From positions 1 through 12,851 of the forward strand of contig CALAMC010000010.1 in the NCBI GenBank assembly GCA_937925655.1: a stretch of 12,851 nt of DNA, in the 5' to 3' direction. The stretch is from an uncultured candidate division Zixibacteria bacterium. GTDB lineage: Bacteria > Zixibacteria > MSB-5A5 > GN15 > PGXB01. Position numbers and translations under genes: made by a program. Below are positions 4,452-12,657 of the stretch, one piece after another (the first letter of the stretch is position 1; every line of letters begins with the position of its first letter). The notes beneath the pieces were generated by a model. The model worked only from the letters and a program-made list of their open reading frames with translations. It made no database searches and had not been told where the DNA came from.

Positions 4452-7193
4452 ATGATCGAGATCAATCAGGACTGCCGGCTGTGTGATAAAAACTGGCATT
4501 CCCTGGAGCAGGGGGATGTTTATGAAGGGCTGCGCAGTCGTCCGGAAGGACTAAATGAAGCGGAAGCGGTCGAACGACTGGGCGTTTACGGGCCGAATAC
4601 GCTTCCGGTTAAGGAACCTCCGACCATCTGGGCTATCCTGCTTCACCAGATAACCAATCCCTTGATATTTATTCTCATGGCGGCGGCGGCGGCATCGTTG
4701 GCCATCGGCGAAGGCACCGACGCCATTTTCATTCTGGCCGTCATCGTTTTAAACAGCGCGCTGGGAGCATACCAGGAATATCATGCCGAAAAAAGCGCCG
4801 CAGGATTGCAGAGCCTGTTGAAAATAATCGCCCGGGTGCGGCGAGACGGCACAGACCGCGAGATCGCCTCGGAAGAAGTCGTCCCCGGAGATATTATTAT
4901 TCTTGAATCGGGATACAAAGTCCCGGCCGATCTCCGGCTTATTGCGGCCAATAACCTGGCGGCCGATGAAAGTTTTTTAACCGGCGAATCCATGGCGTCG
5001 GTCAAGCAGATTGACCCCCTGCCCGAAGAAACCGTCGTCAGCGACAGTAAAAACATGGCTTTCGCCGGTTCGACGATCACATCCGGCCGGGGAATCGGGA
5101 TTGTGGTCGGGACCGGCACCCAGACGCAGGTGGGCATTATCGCCGATACGGTCACCCATTCGGAAAGCGGCAAACCGCCGCTGGTGTTGCGGATGGAAAA
5201 ATTTGTCAGGCACATAAGCATCCTGGTCCTGGGGGTGAGTGCCGGGCTGGCCATGCTTTTATGGTATCAGGGTAGCGACGTTACCGCGATATTTTTCTTC
5301 GTGGTCGCCATGGCCGTTTCGGCGATACCCGAAGGTTTGCCGGTGGCGTTGACGGTGGCCCTTTCGATCGCCACCAAACGAATGTCGCAACGCAATGTCG
5401 TCGTTCGCAAACTCACCGCCGTGGAGAGTCTGGGGAGTTGTACCGTGATCGCCAGCGACAAGACGGGAACGCTGACGGTCAACCAGCAGACGGCGCGCAT
5501 GATTGCGTTGCCGGACGGAGAAGCGTTTACAATAAGCGGCGAAGGGTACAATGGCGATGGCGAAGTGACGCCGGATGGCGGCGGCAATTTAAGCCAGTCA
5601 TCACGGAACAGGCTAATTGAGCTGGCCGAGTTGTCCATTCTGGCCAATGAAGCGTCTTTGGTTAAAGACAACGATAGCTGGAAGCATCGCGGCGATGCCA
5701 TGGACGTGGCTTTTCTGGCGATGGGCTATAAGCTGGGCATGAATCCGCGGGAAGTGAAAGGTCGATTCAGCATTGTTGATGAAATACCGTATGAGTCGGA
5801 AAATCAATTTTCGGCGGCATTTTATGAAAATGAGGGGAACCGCTACGTTGCCGCCAAGGGCGCGGTGGAAAAGATCCTCGAATTTTGCACTCACATGAAC
5901 AACAACGGTTCCACGGCTGAACTCGACCGTGGAAAAATCGTGCATCAGGCCGAAGCTATGGCCGAAAAAGGCCTGCGGGTTCTGGCCGTGGCGGGTGGTC
6001 CGGCACACGACAATAAAGCCGAAGCCGGAGTATCCGGGGTTTCGCTTTCCGGACTTGTCTTTCACGGCCTGGTGGGATTTATCGACCCGCTACGTCCGGA
6101 GGCGATCGTATCGGTCGAAAAGTGCAAGAAAGCGGGTATTAAAGTCATCATGATTACCGGGGATCATCCGTCCACGGCCGGGGCGATTGCATCCGAGCTG
6201 GGGCTGGCCGACCGCAACGACGAACCGGTCGTAACCGGCGGGCAGTTGAGCGAAGCCGGGACACCGGACGGCTCGGAGTTTGAAAATCTGGTATCATCGA
6301 CCCACGTGTTCGCCCGGGTTTCTCCCTCGCAAAAGCTCGAAATCGTGGACGTTCTTATTCGCGGCGGCGAATTCGTGGCTGTAACCGGTGACGGTGTTAA
6401 TGATGCCCCCGCTTTACGTCGAGCCAATATCGGCGTGGCTATGGGGTCGGGGACCGACGTGGCCAAAGAAGTGGGCGAAATGATCGTGACCGACGATAAT
6501 TTCGCCTCGATTGTCGCGGGTGTTGAAGAGGGCCGGTTTGCCTATGATAACGTGCGTAAGGTGATTTACCTTCTCATTTCGACGGGTGCGGCGGAATTGC
6601 TGATGTTTGTCATGGCGATTTTGGGCGGTCTGCCCATTCCGCTTCTGGCGGTGCAACTATTATGGCTCAATCTGGTCACCAACGGCATTCAGGACGTGGC
6701 TCTGGCGTTCGAGGGCGGCGAACCGGGCGCCATGAAACGCAAGCCGCGAGGACCGGACGAAAAGATTTTCAACCCCAAGATGATCACCCAGACTCTCGTT
6801 TCCGGAATGACCATAGGTCTTCTGGCCTTCGGATACTGGTACTGGATGATAGAAATGGAAGGGATGAACGAAGCCTCGGCGCGCAATAACGTATTGCTTT
6901 TGATGGTGTTGCTGCAAAATGTTCACGTGTTCAACTGCCGGTCCGAATGGGTTTCGGCTTTCAAAGTACCCATTCGCCGCAATGTCATCCTCATCCTCGG
7001 GGTGGTGTTGGCGCAGGGGATTCATATTTTGAGCATGCACCTGCCCTTCATGCAGAAGGTTCTGGGCACCGAGGAAATCGTCATAACCGAGTGGCTTTCG
7101 GCTCTGGCGATGGCGCTGATTGTACTGGCGGTGATGGAGATTTATAAATGGATTATTAGCGGGCGCAAACTATTTCACGGCCAGTATAGTTGA
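4452..7193 (+). CDS. Type II P-type cation-transporting ATPase (SERCA/PMR1-like)
   Basis: 913-residue inner-membrane ATP-driven cation pump with all core motifs: actuator TGES (177-180), phosphorylation site DKTGTLT (D336), nucleotide-domain KGA (469-471), DPLRP (545-549) and hinge TGDGVNDAP (645-653). About ten membrane helices are readable: two near 60-105, two near 252-306, and six from 703 to the C-terminus. M4 carries the type II signature PEGLP (E294). Aligned by eye to SERCA, E294, E715, N740 and T743 are kept. The equivalents of N768, D800 and E908 are Gly712, Asn744 and Gln822. Calcium specificity is therefore doubtful and another cation is possible. The N-terminus is about 14 residues longer than usual and holds CRLC (8-11). 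The ribosome site GAGGA lies 5 bases before the ATG. It has its own promoter and stands alone. Confidence 0.93.
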   Translation: MIEINQDCRLCDKNWHSLEQGDVYEGLRSRPEGLNEAEAVERLGVYGPNTLPVKEPPTIWAILLHQITNPLIFILMAAAAASLAIGEGTDAIFILAVIVLNSALGAYQEYHAEKSAAGLQSLLKIIARVRRDGTDREIASEEVVPGDIIILESGYKVPADLRLIAANNLAADESFLTGESMASVKQIDPLPEETVVSDSKNMAFAGSTITSGRGIGIVVGTGTQTQVGIIADTVTHSESGKPPLVLRMEKFVRHISILVLGVSAGLAMLLWYQGSDVTAIFFFVVAMAVSAIPEGLPVALTVALSIATKRMSQRNVVVRKLTAVESLGSCTVIASDKTGTLTVNQQTARMIALPDGEAFTISGEGYNGDGEVTPDGGGNLSQSSRNRLIELAELSILANEASLVKDNDSWKHRGDAMDVAFLAMGYKLGMNPREVKGRFSIVDEIPYESENQFSAAFYENEGNRYVAAKGAVEKILEFCTHMNNNGSTAELDRGKIVHQAEAMAEKGLRVLAVAGGPAHDNKAEAGVSGVSLSGLVFHGLVGFIDPLRPEAIVSVEKCKKAGIKVIMITGDHPSTAGAIASELGLADRNDEPVVTGGQLSEAGTPDGSEFENLVSSTHVFARVSPSQKLEIVDVLIRGGEFVAVTGDGVNDAPALRRANIGVAMGSGTDVAKEVGEMIVTDDNFASIVAGVEEGRFAYDNVRKVIYLLISTGAAELLMFVMAILGGLPIPLLAVQLLWLNLVTNGIQDVALAFEGGEPGAMKRKPRGPDEKIFNPKMITQTLVSGMTIGLLAFGYWYWMIEMEGMNEASARNNVLLLMVLLQNVHVFNCRSEWVSAFKVPIRRNVILILGVVLAQGIHILSMHLPFMQKVLGTEEIVITEWLSALAMALIVLAVMEIYKWIISGRKLFHGQYS

Positions 7194-7218
7194 TAGTCGG
7201 TCGAGGGTATATTAATTT

Positions 7219-7245
7219 AAAAAAGCCCCAACCTACGGTCGTGGC
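7219..7245 (-). terminator. Probable minus-strand terminator beyond the chemoreceptor gene
   Basis: In minus-strand sense GCCACGACC - GTA - GGTTGGGGC forms a 9-position stem with one mismatch and one G-U pair, followed by six T (plus-strand A run 7219-7224). It is about 220 bases past the chemoreceptor stop, further than usual, and would be the end of the minus-strand gene series. Confidence 0.5.
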
Positions 7246-7463
7246 CCGGTCCGGCGGGAACGTCGGGCATAGCCCGGCATCGTTTTCTGCCTGATTTCAT
7301 TCATCGAATCTAATTCTTAATCGATAAGCAACCTTGCCACGTAAAAATGTGCCTTCACTAATCATGTTGTCACGGATTAAGACATCAAATCTATATGGAA
7401 GACGGATCTGTCATAAAAGGCCGGTGCACATTACACCCGCCTGTGCCATAACGAAAACCGGTA
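7246..7463. other. Intergenic stretch between the ATPase and chemoreceptor genes
   Basis: Apart from the terminator candidate at 7262-7286, no gene is supported. A 37-codon open stretch on the minus strand (7297-7410) has no ribosome site and no recognised family. The larger plus-strand frame beginning at 7334 runs into the chemoreceptor gene on the opposite strand and looks like chance. Confidence 0.4.
7262..7286 (+). terminator. Possible intrinsic terminator of the ATPase gene
   Basis: GTCGGGC (7262-7268) and GCCCGGC (7272-7278) form a 7-bp stem with one G-U pair and a tight loop ATA. Four T (7283-7286) follow after a short gap. It is about 70 bases beyond the ATPase stop. The loop is small and the T tract short, so this is moderate at best. 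Confidence 0.4.
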
Positions 7464-9011
7464 TTATACCTTTGACGCCGACCGTACCGGCACGCGGGCT
7501 TTGTCGGAATCGGAAGTTTCATTGTTTCTGCCCATTGAAATTGGGCTTGATTTTTTATTGCCGGTTGTACCTCCTACAATTTTGCCTAGCTCGACAATCG
7601 CCTCCTGCATTTCATTAACCTGTGACGACAGTTCTTCACTGGCCGAGGCGGATTCCTCGGCACCGGATGCGTTTTGTTGAGTTACTTCGTTCATCTGCGC
7701 GATCGCCGCATTAATCTGACCGATGGTATCGGACTGCTCACTGCTGGCCACGGTAACGGCCCCGATGAGTTCGCTGACCTTTTTTACTCCGGCGGTTATC
7801 TCTTGAAGAATACTGATGAGATCCTGGGTTGCGCTAACACCCTGTTCGGCGTTCTTCTGCGAGCCTTCAATCAAAAGACTGGTGTTTTTGGCGGCTTCCG
7901 CAGATCGTTGAGCCAGATTCCGGACTTCTTCGGCAACCACGGCAAAGCCTTTACCCGCTTCGCCCGCGCGGGCGGCCTCGACGGCGGCATTCAGGGCCAG
8001 CAAATTGGTCTGGAAAGCGATATCATCGATAACCTTGATAATCCGGGCCGTCTCATCGGACGATTTCTTTATTTCTTCCATGGCATGGGACATGGCATCC
8101 ATCGCCCGCGACCCCTTGTCCGCCGCGGTATCAGCTGCTTTTGCCAGTTCATTTGCTTGCCGGGAGTTGTCGGCGTTTTGTTTTATCATCAAAGTTATTT
8201 GTTCGAGTGATAAAGATGACTGATCAATGGCGGAGGCCTGTTCGGATGCCCCCTGAGCCAGAGACTGGCTGGCACCGGCAACCTGCCCGGACGCAGCCGC
8301 TACCTGATCGGCGCCCTCATTTAATCTTGTCACTGCCCTTTTAATTGTCCGGGTGACACCGCGAGACAGAAACATGGACATACTGATTGTGACAGCAATT
8401 CCGAGCAAGCCGAGTGAAATTAAAATGGCCGTCCGAAAACTGATTGAACTCGCGGCGTTTTCTTCATCCCGACTATTTCTTTCCGAAGCCATTTTGACAA
8501 CCGCATCGATGGCTATCCTGTGCTCCTCATATTTATTCCGTAATTCTCCGTAGCCCAACTGGCGGGCCTTTTCAAAATCGCCGGCCTTTATGGCAGGGAT
8601 GAATTTATTCTGCAGGATGTCGTAGAACTCCACAGCCGGGGTATAGGAGTCGCTTATCAATGACTTTTTCATGTTACCTTCCTCCAGTTCGGCGATCCAG
8701 AACTCATGTCTTGTCATATAATCCCGGTTTAGAGTATATATGCTCCCGATTAACTCTTCCAAAGCCTTTGGGTCGTCATTCCCAAGCATCTGAAGCGTCA
8801 CCAGATAAGATTCCACGATATATTCCGGCGGCGGCAGAATATCCGCGATCAGGTCCTTCCCCTGAACAATTCTTTTGTACACCGGTCCATTGACTTCCAG
8901 CTCTCTCAAGGTTTGAAATGATATTATCCAGAATAAGATGAAAATAAACAAGAAGATGCCTATCGTGATCGTCAATTGGGTTCGTAAGCTCGACTTTAGT
9001 AGTTTTGCCAT
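7464..9011 (-). CDS. Transmembrane methyl-accepting chemotaxis protein
   Basis: 515-residue chemoreceptor of the inner membrane. TM1 is at about 13-33, followed by a mainly helical periplasmic sensor (about 34-190, four-helix-bundle-like, with YKRIVQGKDLIADILPPPEY near its start), TM2 at about 193-215, a short linker, and a long coiled-coil signalling domain. The hairpin tip that binds CheA/CheW is fully conserved around 327-367 (IDDIAFQTNLLALNAAVEAA, then GKGFAVVAEEVRNLAQRS). Ala/Glu/Gln-rich stretches on both arms are candidate methylation regions. The C-terminus is a loose basic tail without the NWETF-type CheR tether. The ribosome site GGAAGGGAG lies just before the ATG. No che genes are in the window, so the receptor must feed a remote array. 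The ligand is unknown. Confidence 0.94.
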   Translation of the reverse strand: MAKLLKSSLRTQLTITIGIFLFIFILFWIISFQTLRELEVNGPVYKRIVQGKDLIADILPPPEYIVESYLVTLQMLGNDDPKALEELIGSIYTLNRDYMTRHEFWIAELEEGNMKKSLISDSYTPAVEFYDILQNKFIPAIKAGDFEKARQLGYGELRNKYEEHRIAIDAVVKMASERNSRDEENAASSISFRTAILISLGLLGIAVTISMSMFLSRGVTRTIKRAVTRLNEGADQVAAASGQVAGASQSLAQGASEQASAIDQSSLSLEQITLMIKQNADNSRQANELAKAADTAADKGSRAMDAMSHAMEEIKKSSDETARIIKVIDDIAFQTNLLALNAAVEAARAGEAGKGFAVVAEEVRNLAQRSAEAAKNTSLLIEGSQKNAEQGVSATQDLISILQEITAGVKKVSELIGAVTVASSEQSDTIGQINAAIAQMNEVTQQNASGAEESASASEELSSQVNEMQEAIVELGKIVGGTTGNKKSSPISMGRNNETSDSDKARVPVRSASKV

Positions 9012-9055
9012 TTTTGTACTCCCTTCCAGCCGTTCAGTATGTTACCAGGGTTCGT

Positions 9056-9061
9056 ATTATA
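9056..9061 (-). promoter_or_regulatory. Possible -10 element of the chemoreceptor promoter
   Basis: TATAAT in minus-strand sense, preceded by TGTA (close to an extended -10), 45 bases upstream of the chemoreceptor start. No good -35 hexamer is found at 16-18 bases, so this is tentative. Confidence 0.3.
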
Positions 9062-9218
9062 TACAAAGGATCATTCCCGGTTTATAATTCAAGCCAAATT
9101 TATACCCAATTAACTAGTGACAGCAGCAAGGTAATGATTACATTACATGCGCGTTTGTTCAAAGGGCCCTCACAGGCGGTCCGATACTTGGAAAAGATCG
9201 GCGGTATTACAGTGTTAT

Positions 9219-9707
9219 TCAATCCCAGCTAAACGGATAGGCGCTGTTGTTCAGCTTAATTCCGACAGTATCGGCGCCATCGACGACGACCTGCACCTGA
9301 TAAATGATGAACCTTTGTCCGCCGTTAAGCCAACCGCCGGAAATCGAAGACTTGGGATTATACATAATCCAGTTGCCCGAAGTCCGAAACGACCAGCAGC
9401 CATCCGGCGTGTTGGTCGGATTGACAGGATCGTTGACGCCTTTATAATTGGCGGGGATATTGGAGAGATCATCGAAGGGGTTGTGAACGGCAATGGTTCC
9501 GCCATTGAGGAATTGCCTGGCGGTGTACATTGACATGGCGGATTCCAGTGAGGCGATCATATTGGCCACGGCGGCCTCTTCGGCTTCCTGTGTTACCGAA
9601 AACAGCTTGGGAATGGCCACAGCCGCCAGAATGCCCAGAATTACGATAATGACGACCAATTCGACCAGCGTAAAACCCGCTTTTGATTGGAACAATTTCA
9701 TAAACAT
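9219..9707 (-). CDS. Type IV prepilin-like protein (pilin or pseudopilin)
   Basis: 162-residue class III signal protein. The short leader MFMKLFQSKAG ends at the prepilin peptidase site G|FTLVE, giving mature Phe1 (to be N-methylated) and the invariant Glu5; the hydrophobic stalk VELVVIIVILGILAAVAIPKLF follows. The globular part (about 60-162) is Gly/Asn/Trp-rich with a single Cys (PDGCWSFR), and resembles minor pilins or GspG/GspH-like pseudopilins more than a large major pilin. The ATG at 9707 fits best: GGAG is 6 bases upstream, whereas the TTG at 9713 would abut it. No pilus assembly ATPase, platform or peptidase gene is present, so it depends on machinery elsewhere. It lies between tex and the chemoreceptor gene on the same strand, with gaps of 125 and 207 bases. 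Confidence 0.88.
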   Translation of the reverse strand: MFMKLFQSKAGFTLVELVVIIVILGILAAVAIPKLFSVTQEAEEAAVANMIASLESAMSMYTARQFLNGGTIAVHNPFDDLSNIPANYKGVNDPVNPTNTPDGCWSFRTSGNWIMYNPKSSISGGWLNGGQRFIIYQVQVVVDGADTVGIKLNNSAYPFSWD

Positions 9708-9832
9708 GTCCAACTCCGAGAATTTGGGATTTTTTCTTATTTTTATGATTATCGGACAAAAACCGGACTACTTTACAGACAATTGCGCCCGCATCATAAG
9801 ACCATGTAAGATTTTGTGTTACGCAGGTTCGA

Positions 9833-11965
9833 TCAGACCGATTTCGAACGCATTGACAGCGAAATTCGTTTACGGGCCAGATCGATATCGAGGACGCGTA
9901 CGGTCACCTTTTGATGAACCTTGACAATGTCGGCCGGGTCTTTGACATAGCGGTCGGCCAGTTCACTGATATGCACCAGACCGTCGTTATGGACGCCGAT
10001 ATCGACAAAAGCGCCAAAAGCGGCGACATTGGTGACGATGCCGGGCAGAACCATGCCGACTTTGAGGTCTTCGATACTGTTAACCGATTCCTCGAAGTGA
10101 AAAGTTTCATACCTGGCCCGAGGGTCGCGTCCCGGTTTGGCCAGTTCGGCCATAATATCATTCAGCGTGGGCAGACCGACGGTATCGGTGACGTAATTTT
10201 TGAGGACGATCCGCTTGCGCAAATTTTCATCCTGCATAAGGTCGAGGACAGTGCAGCCGAGGTCGGCGGCCATTTTTTCGACAATATGATAGCTTTCCGG
10301 GTGGACGGCGCTATGGTCGAGCGGATGGGGCGATTCGGCGACACGCAAAAACCCGGCCGCCTGTTCGAAGGCTTTGGGTCCCAGACGCGGGACTTTTTTC
10401 AGTTTATCGCGCGAGACGAACGGCCCGTTTTCGCGGCGATAATCGATTATATTTTGCGCCAGGACCGGACCTAAACCGGAGACATAGGTTAAAAGCTGTT
10501 TGCTGGCGGTGTTGACTTCCACTCCGACGGCATTGACGCAGCTTATGACGGTATCATCGAGGCTTTGTTTGAGTGCCGTTTGATCGACGTCATGCTGGTA
10601 CTGCCCGACGCCGATCGATTTGGGATCGATTTTGACCAGTTCGGCCAGCGGGTCCATCAGGCGACGCCCGATCGATACCGCGCCGCGGACGGTGACATCA
10701 TAGTCGGCAAATTCCTCGCGTGCCACCTCTGACGCCGAGTACACCGAAGCGCCGGCCTCGCTGACCATTTCAATAGCGATATGCTCCGGCAGGCCGATTT
10801 CGCGGATAAATTTTTCGGTTTCGCGGCTGGCGGTGCCGTTGCCGATGGCGATGACTTTGATCTTATATTTTTCGCACAAAGCTCTGATATCTACGGCGGC
10901 ATCCTGACGTTGTTTGTCGCCACCATGCGGGTAAATAGTCAAATGATGCTCCAGATTGCCCTGCTCGTCGAGGCAGACGACTTTGCAACCGGTGCGAAAA
11001 CCGGGGTCGATGGCCAGAATATTTTTCCGACCGAGCGGCGGGGACATCAACAGCTCGCGCAAATTCGACGCAAAAACGCGGATGGCTTCGGTGTCGGCTT
11101 CACCACGAGAGTGCATGCGCGCTTCGGTTTCCATGGCCGGGCCCAAAAGACGCTTGTAACCATCGTCGATGGCCAGCCTGACCTGCTCGGTGCAGGCATT
11201 ATCGGATATTAAAAAGGCTTTTTCGATAATGGTAATGGCTTCGCTTTCGTCGGGTTCGATTCGAAACGACAGGACGCCTTCGGCCTCGCCGCGCCGTATG
11301 GCCAGAATGCGATGCGAGGGGGCGTCGGCCAGCGGCTCCTGCCAGTCGAAATAATCGGCAAACTTGGCCCCGGCTTCTTCCTTGCCGGATATGACCGTGG
11401 CGCGAATCATGGCCCGCTTGAGATACAAATCACGCAATTTGGCCCGTATGGCGGCGTCCTCGTTAATCCACGAGGCGATAATATCGCGTGCTCCCGAAAG
11501 AGCATCGTCTATGGTTAAAACTTCTTTTTCGGCGTCGATGAATTTTTCGGCTTCTCTTTCGGGGTCAAGGCCATCATCCTGCGCGAAAATCAACTCGGCC
11601 AGAGGTTGCAGGCCTTTTTCGATGGCGATAGTGGCGCGGGTGCGTCGTTTAGGTTTGAACGGAAGGTAAATATCCTCCAGCTCGGCCATCGATGAGGCCT
11701 CATCTATTTTCAATTTAAGCTCATCGGTCAGAAGTTCGCGTTCAATGAGCGATTTTAATATGGCCTCGCGGCGCTTGTCCAGTTCGCGCAGTTGATGCAG
11801 GCGGTCGCGAATAGAGGTTATCGCGACTTCATCGAGCGACCCGGTCGCCTCTTTGCGATAGCGGGCGATAAACGGGACGGTGGCGTCCTGATCGAGAAGA
11901 TCAATGGTGGCCGTGACCTGACAGGTCTTTATTTTCAATTCACCGGCGATGATATCGGCGTGCAT
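9833..11965 (-). CDS. tex: Tex-type RNA-binding transcription accessory protein
   Basis: 710-residue cytosolic nucleic-acid-binding protein of the Tex/Spt6-like family. In order: Tex N-terminal helical region (IIAGELKI, then TVPFIARYRKEATGSLDE, about 4-190); YqgF/RNase H-like domain (ILAIDPGFRTGCK from about 316, to about 430); tandem helix-hairpin-helix motifs (YVSGLGPVLAQNIIDYR and KKVPRLGPKAFEQAAGF, about 494-540); and a C-terminal S1 RNA-binding domain (GIVTNVAAFGAFVDIG, to about 706). Length is slightly short for the family (about 720-780) because almost nothing follows S1. I took the ATG at 11965. The open frame continues to 12148, but that part crosses palindromes and the sodN terminator and shows no Tex homology. 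The ribosome site at 11965 is weak. Known Tex proteins affect transcription and stress or virulence gene expression; the exact role here is unknown. Confidence 0.94.
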   Translation of the reverse strand: MHADIIAGELKIKTCQVTATIDLLDQDATVPFIARYRKEATGSLDEVAITSIRDRLHQLRELDKRREAILKSLIERELLTDELKLKIDEASSMAELEDIYLPFKPKRRTRATIAIEKGLQPLAELIFAQDDGLDPEREAEKFIDAEKEVLTIDDALSGARDIIASWINEDAAIRAKLRDLYLKRAMIRATVISGKEEAGAKFADYFDWQEPLADAPSHRILAIRRGEAEGVLSFRIEPDESEAITIIEKAFLISDNACTEQVRLAIDDGYKRLLGPAMETEARMHSRGEADTEAIRVFASNLRELLMSPPLGRKNILAIDPGFRTGCKVVCLDEQGNLEHHLTIYPHGGDKQRQDAAVDIRALCEKYKIKVIAIGNGTASRETEKFIREIGLPEHIAIEMVSEAGASVYSASEVAREEFADYDVTVRGAVSIGRRLMDPLAELVKIDPKSIGVGQYQHDVDQTALKQSLDDTVISCVNAVGVEVNTASKQLLTYVSGLGPVLAQNIIDYRRENGPFVSRDKLKKVPRLGPKAFEQAAGFLRVAESPHPLDHSAVHPESYHIVEKMAADLGCTVLDLMQDENLRKRIVLKNYVTDTVGLPTLNDIMAELAKPGRDPRARYETFHFEESVNSIEDLKVGMVLPGIVTNVAAFGAFVDIGVHNDGLVHISELADRYVKDPADIVKVHQKVTVRVLDIDLARKRISLSMRSKSV

Positions 11966-11988
11966 GGTTTTGTTATATCCATCTATTT

Positions 11989-12064
11989 GTCGGGTTTCTC
12001 GTTCGCTGGCGCGTCGCTCGGAACCCGACCTGCTTCCAATCTCCCCGACTTCGGCTTCGTCGGG
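11989..12064. repeat. Two adjacent hairpins sharing GTCGGG arms
   Basis: Hairpin 1 has GTCGGGTT (11989-11996) and AACCCGAC (12022-12029), perfect 8-bp arms around a 25-base loop. Hairpin 2 has CCCGAC (12044-12049) and GTCGGG (12059-12064) around a 9-base loop. They lie 24 bases upstream of the tex start, so they are either in its leader or promoter, or are a REP/BIME-like intergenic element. Confidence 0.5.
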
Positions 12065-12116
12065 ACCCGGCCCAAACCCGTATGTGTTCTTTCCCCGATA
12101 AAATACCAAATTTTGC

Positions 12117-12144
12117 CCAAAAATAAAGGCCCAAACGGGCCTTT
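12117..12144 (-). terminator. Intrinsic terminator of sodN
   Basis: Perfect 8-bp arms AAAGGCCC (12125-12132) and GGGCCTTT (12137-12144) with loop AAAC. In minus-strand sense a T-rich tract (ATTTTTG) follows. It lies 21 bases past the sodN stop and separates sodN from tex. Confidence 0.85.
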
Positions 12145-12165
12145 GCAAAAATATTTTCCGGGACT

Positions 12166-12636
12166 TTAATGTTTATGATGCTTGGTTTCGAAATACAGCT
12201 TTTGCGATTGATTAATCAGGTCGCGCAATTTGGTGACATGGCCGAGGTCGGTCGTTTGTTTGCATTTCATGGCGAGCACGAGCATCTCGTGATATTGTGC
12301 AAGCATTTTAATATAGGAATCATAACCGGCGCCACCAGCCGCGGTCGGGACCAGCCGCTGGGTCAAAAAATACTGCGAGACAGCATCCATGAACTTATTG
12401 GCGTGGTCTTCCTTGTTGGTCACCCAGCGGACCAGCTGATTATAGTTGATGGTGTCGGCGGCGGACAGTTGAATAATCATGTTCATCGATTTTTCGATAG
12501 TTGCGATGTCTTCCAGCATAATCACATAACGGGTGGAATCGTCATAGATGCCGCAGGGAATTTCGCAATGAGCCCGCGACAGCGACGGTACCAGCAGAAG
12601 GACTACGGCCAAAAGGCCGATGGAATATTTTTTCAT
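12166..12636 (-). CDS. sodN: Exported nickel superoxide dismutase
   Basis: Ni-SOD, dismutating superoxide to oxygen and peroxide. The precursor is 156 residues. A classical signal peptide MKKYSIGLLAVVLLLVPSLSRA (basic n-region, hydrophobic core, S-R-A before the cut) is followed directly by HCEIPCGIYDD, the family's nickel hook H-C-x-x-P-C-G-x-Y. His1, Cys2, Cys6 and Tyr9 of the mature form are all present. The body matches the four-helix family pattern (YNQLVRWVTNKEDHANKF, SQYFLTQRL, MLVLAMKCKQTTDL, KLYFETK). The mature length of 134 compares with ~117 for the Streptomyces enzyme. The tail ends KHHKH. I chose the ATG at 12636, which has AAGGGGAG 4 bases upstream; the TTG at 12657 would be inside that region. 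Here signal peptidase, rather than a SodX-type protease, probably frees His1; no sodX is in the window. Location is inferred to be periplasmic or extracellular. Confidence 0.93.
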   Translation of the reverse strand: MKKYSIGLLAVVLLLVPSLSRAHCEIPCGIYDDSTRYVIMLEDIATIEKSMNMIIQLSAADTINYNQLVRWVTNKEDHANKFMDAVSQYFLTQRLVPTAAGGAGYDSYIKMLAQYHEMLVLAMKCKQTTDLGHVTKLRDLINQSQKLYFETKHHKH

Positions 12637-12657
12637 TCTTCTCCCCTTTCGAGTCAA

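Noticed and set aside
7334..7618. Plus-strand frame of 94 codons
   Set aside because: It overlaps the C-terminus of the chemoreceptor gene on the other strand, has no ribosome site and no recognisable motif.
11966..12148. N-terminal extension of Tex to 12148
   Set aside because: The 61 extra residues are encoded by palindromic intergenic DNA and by part of the sodN terminator, with no Tex homology.
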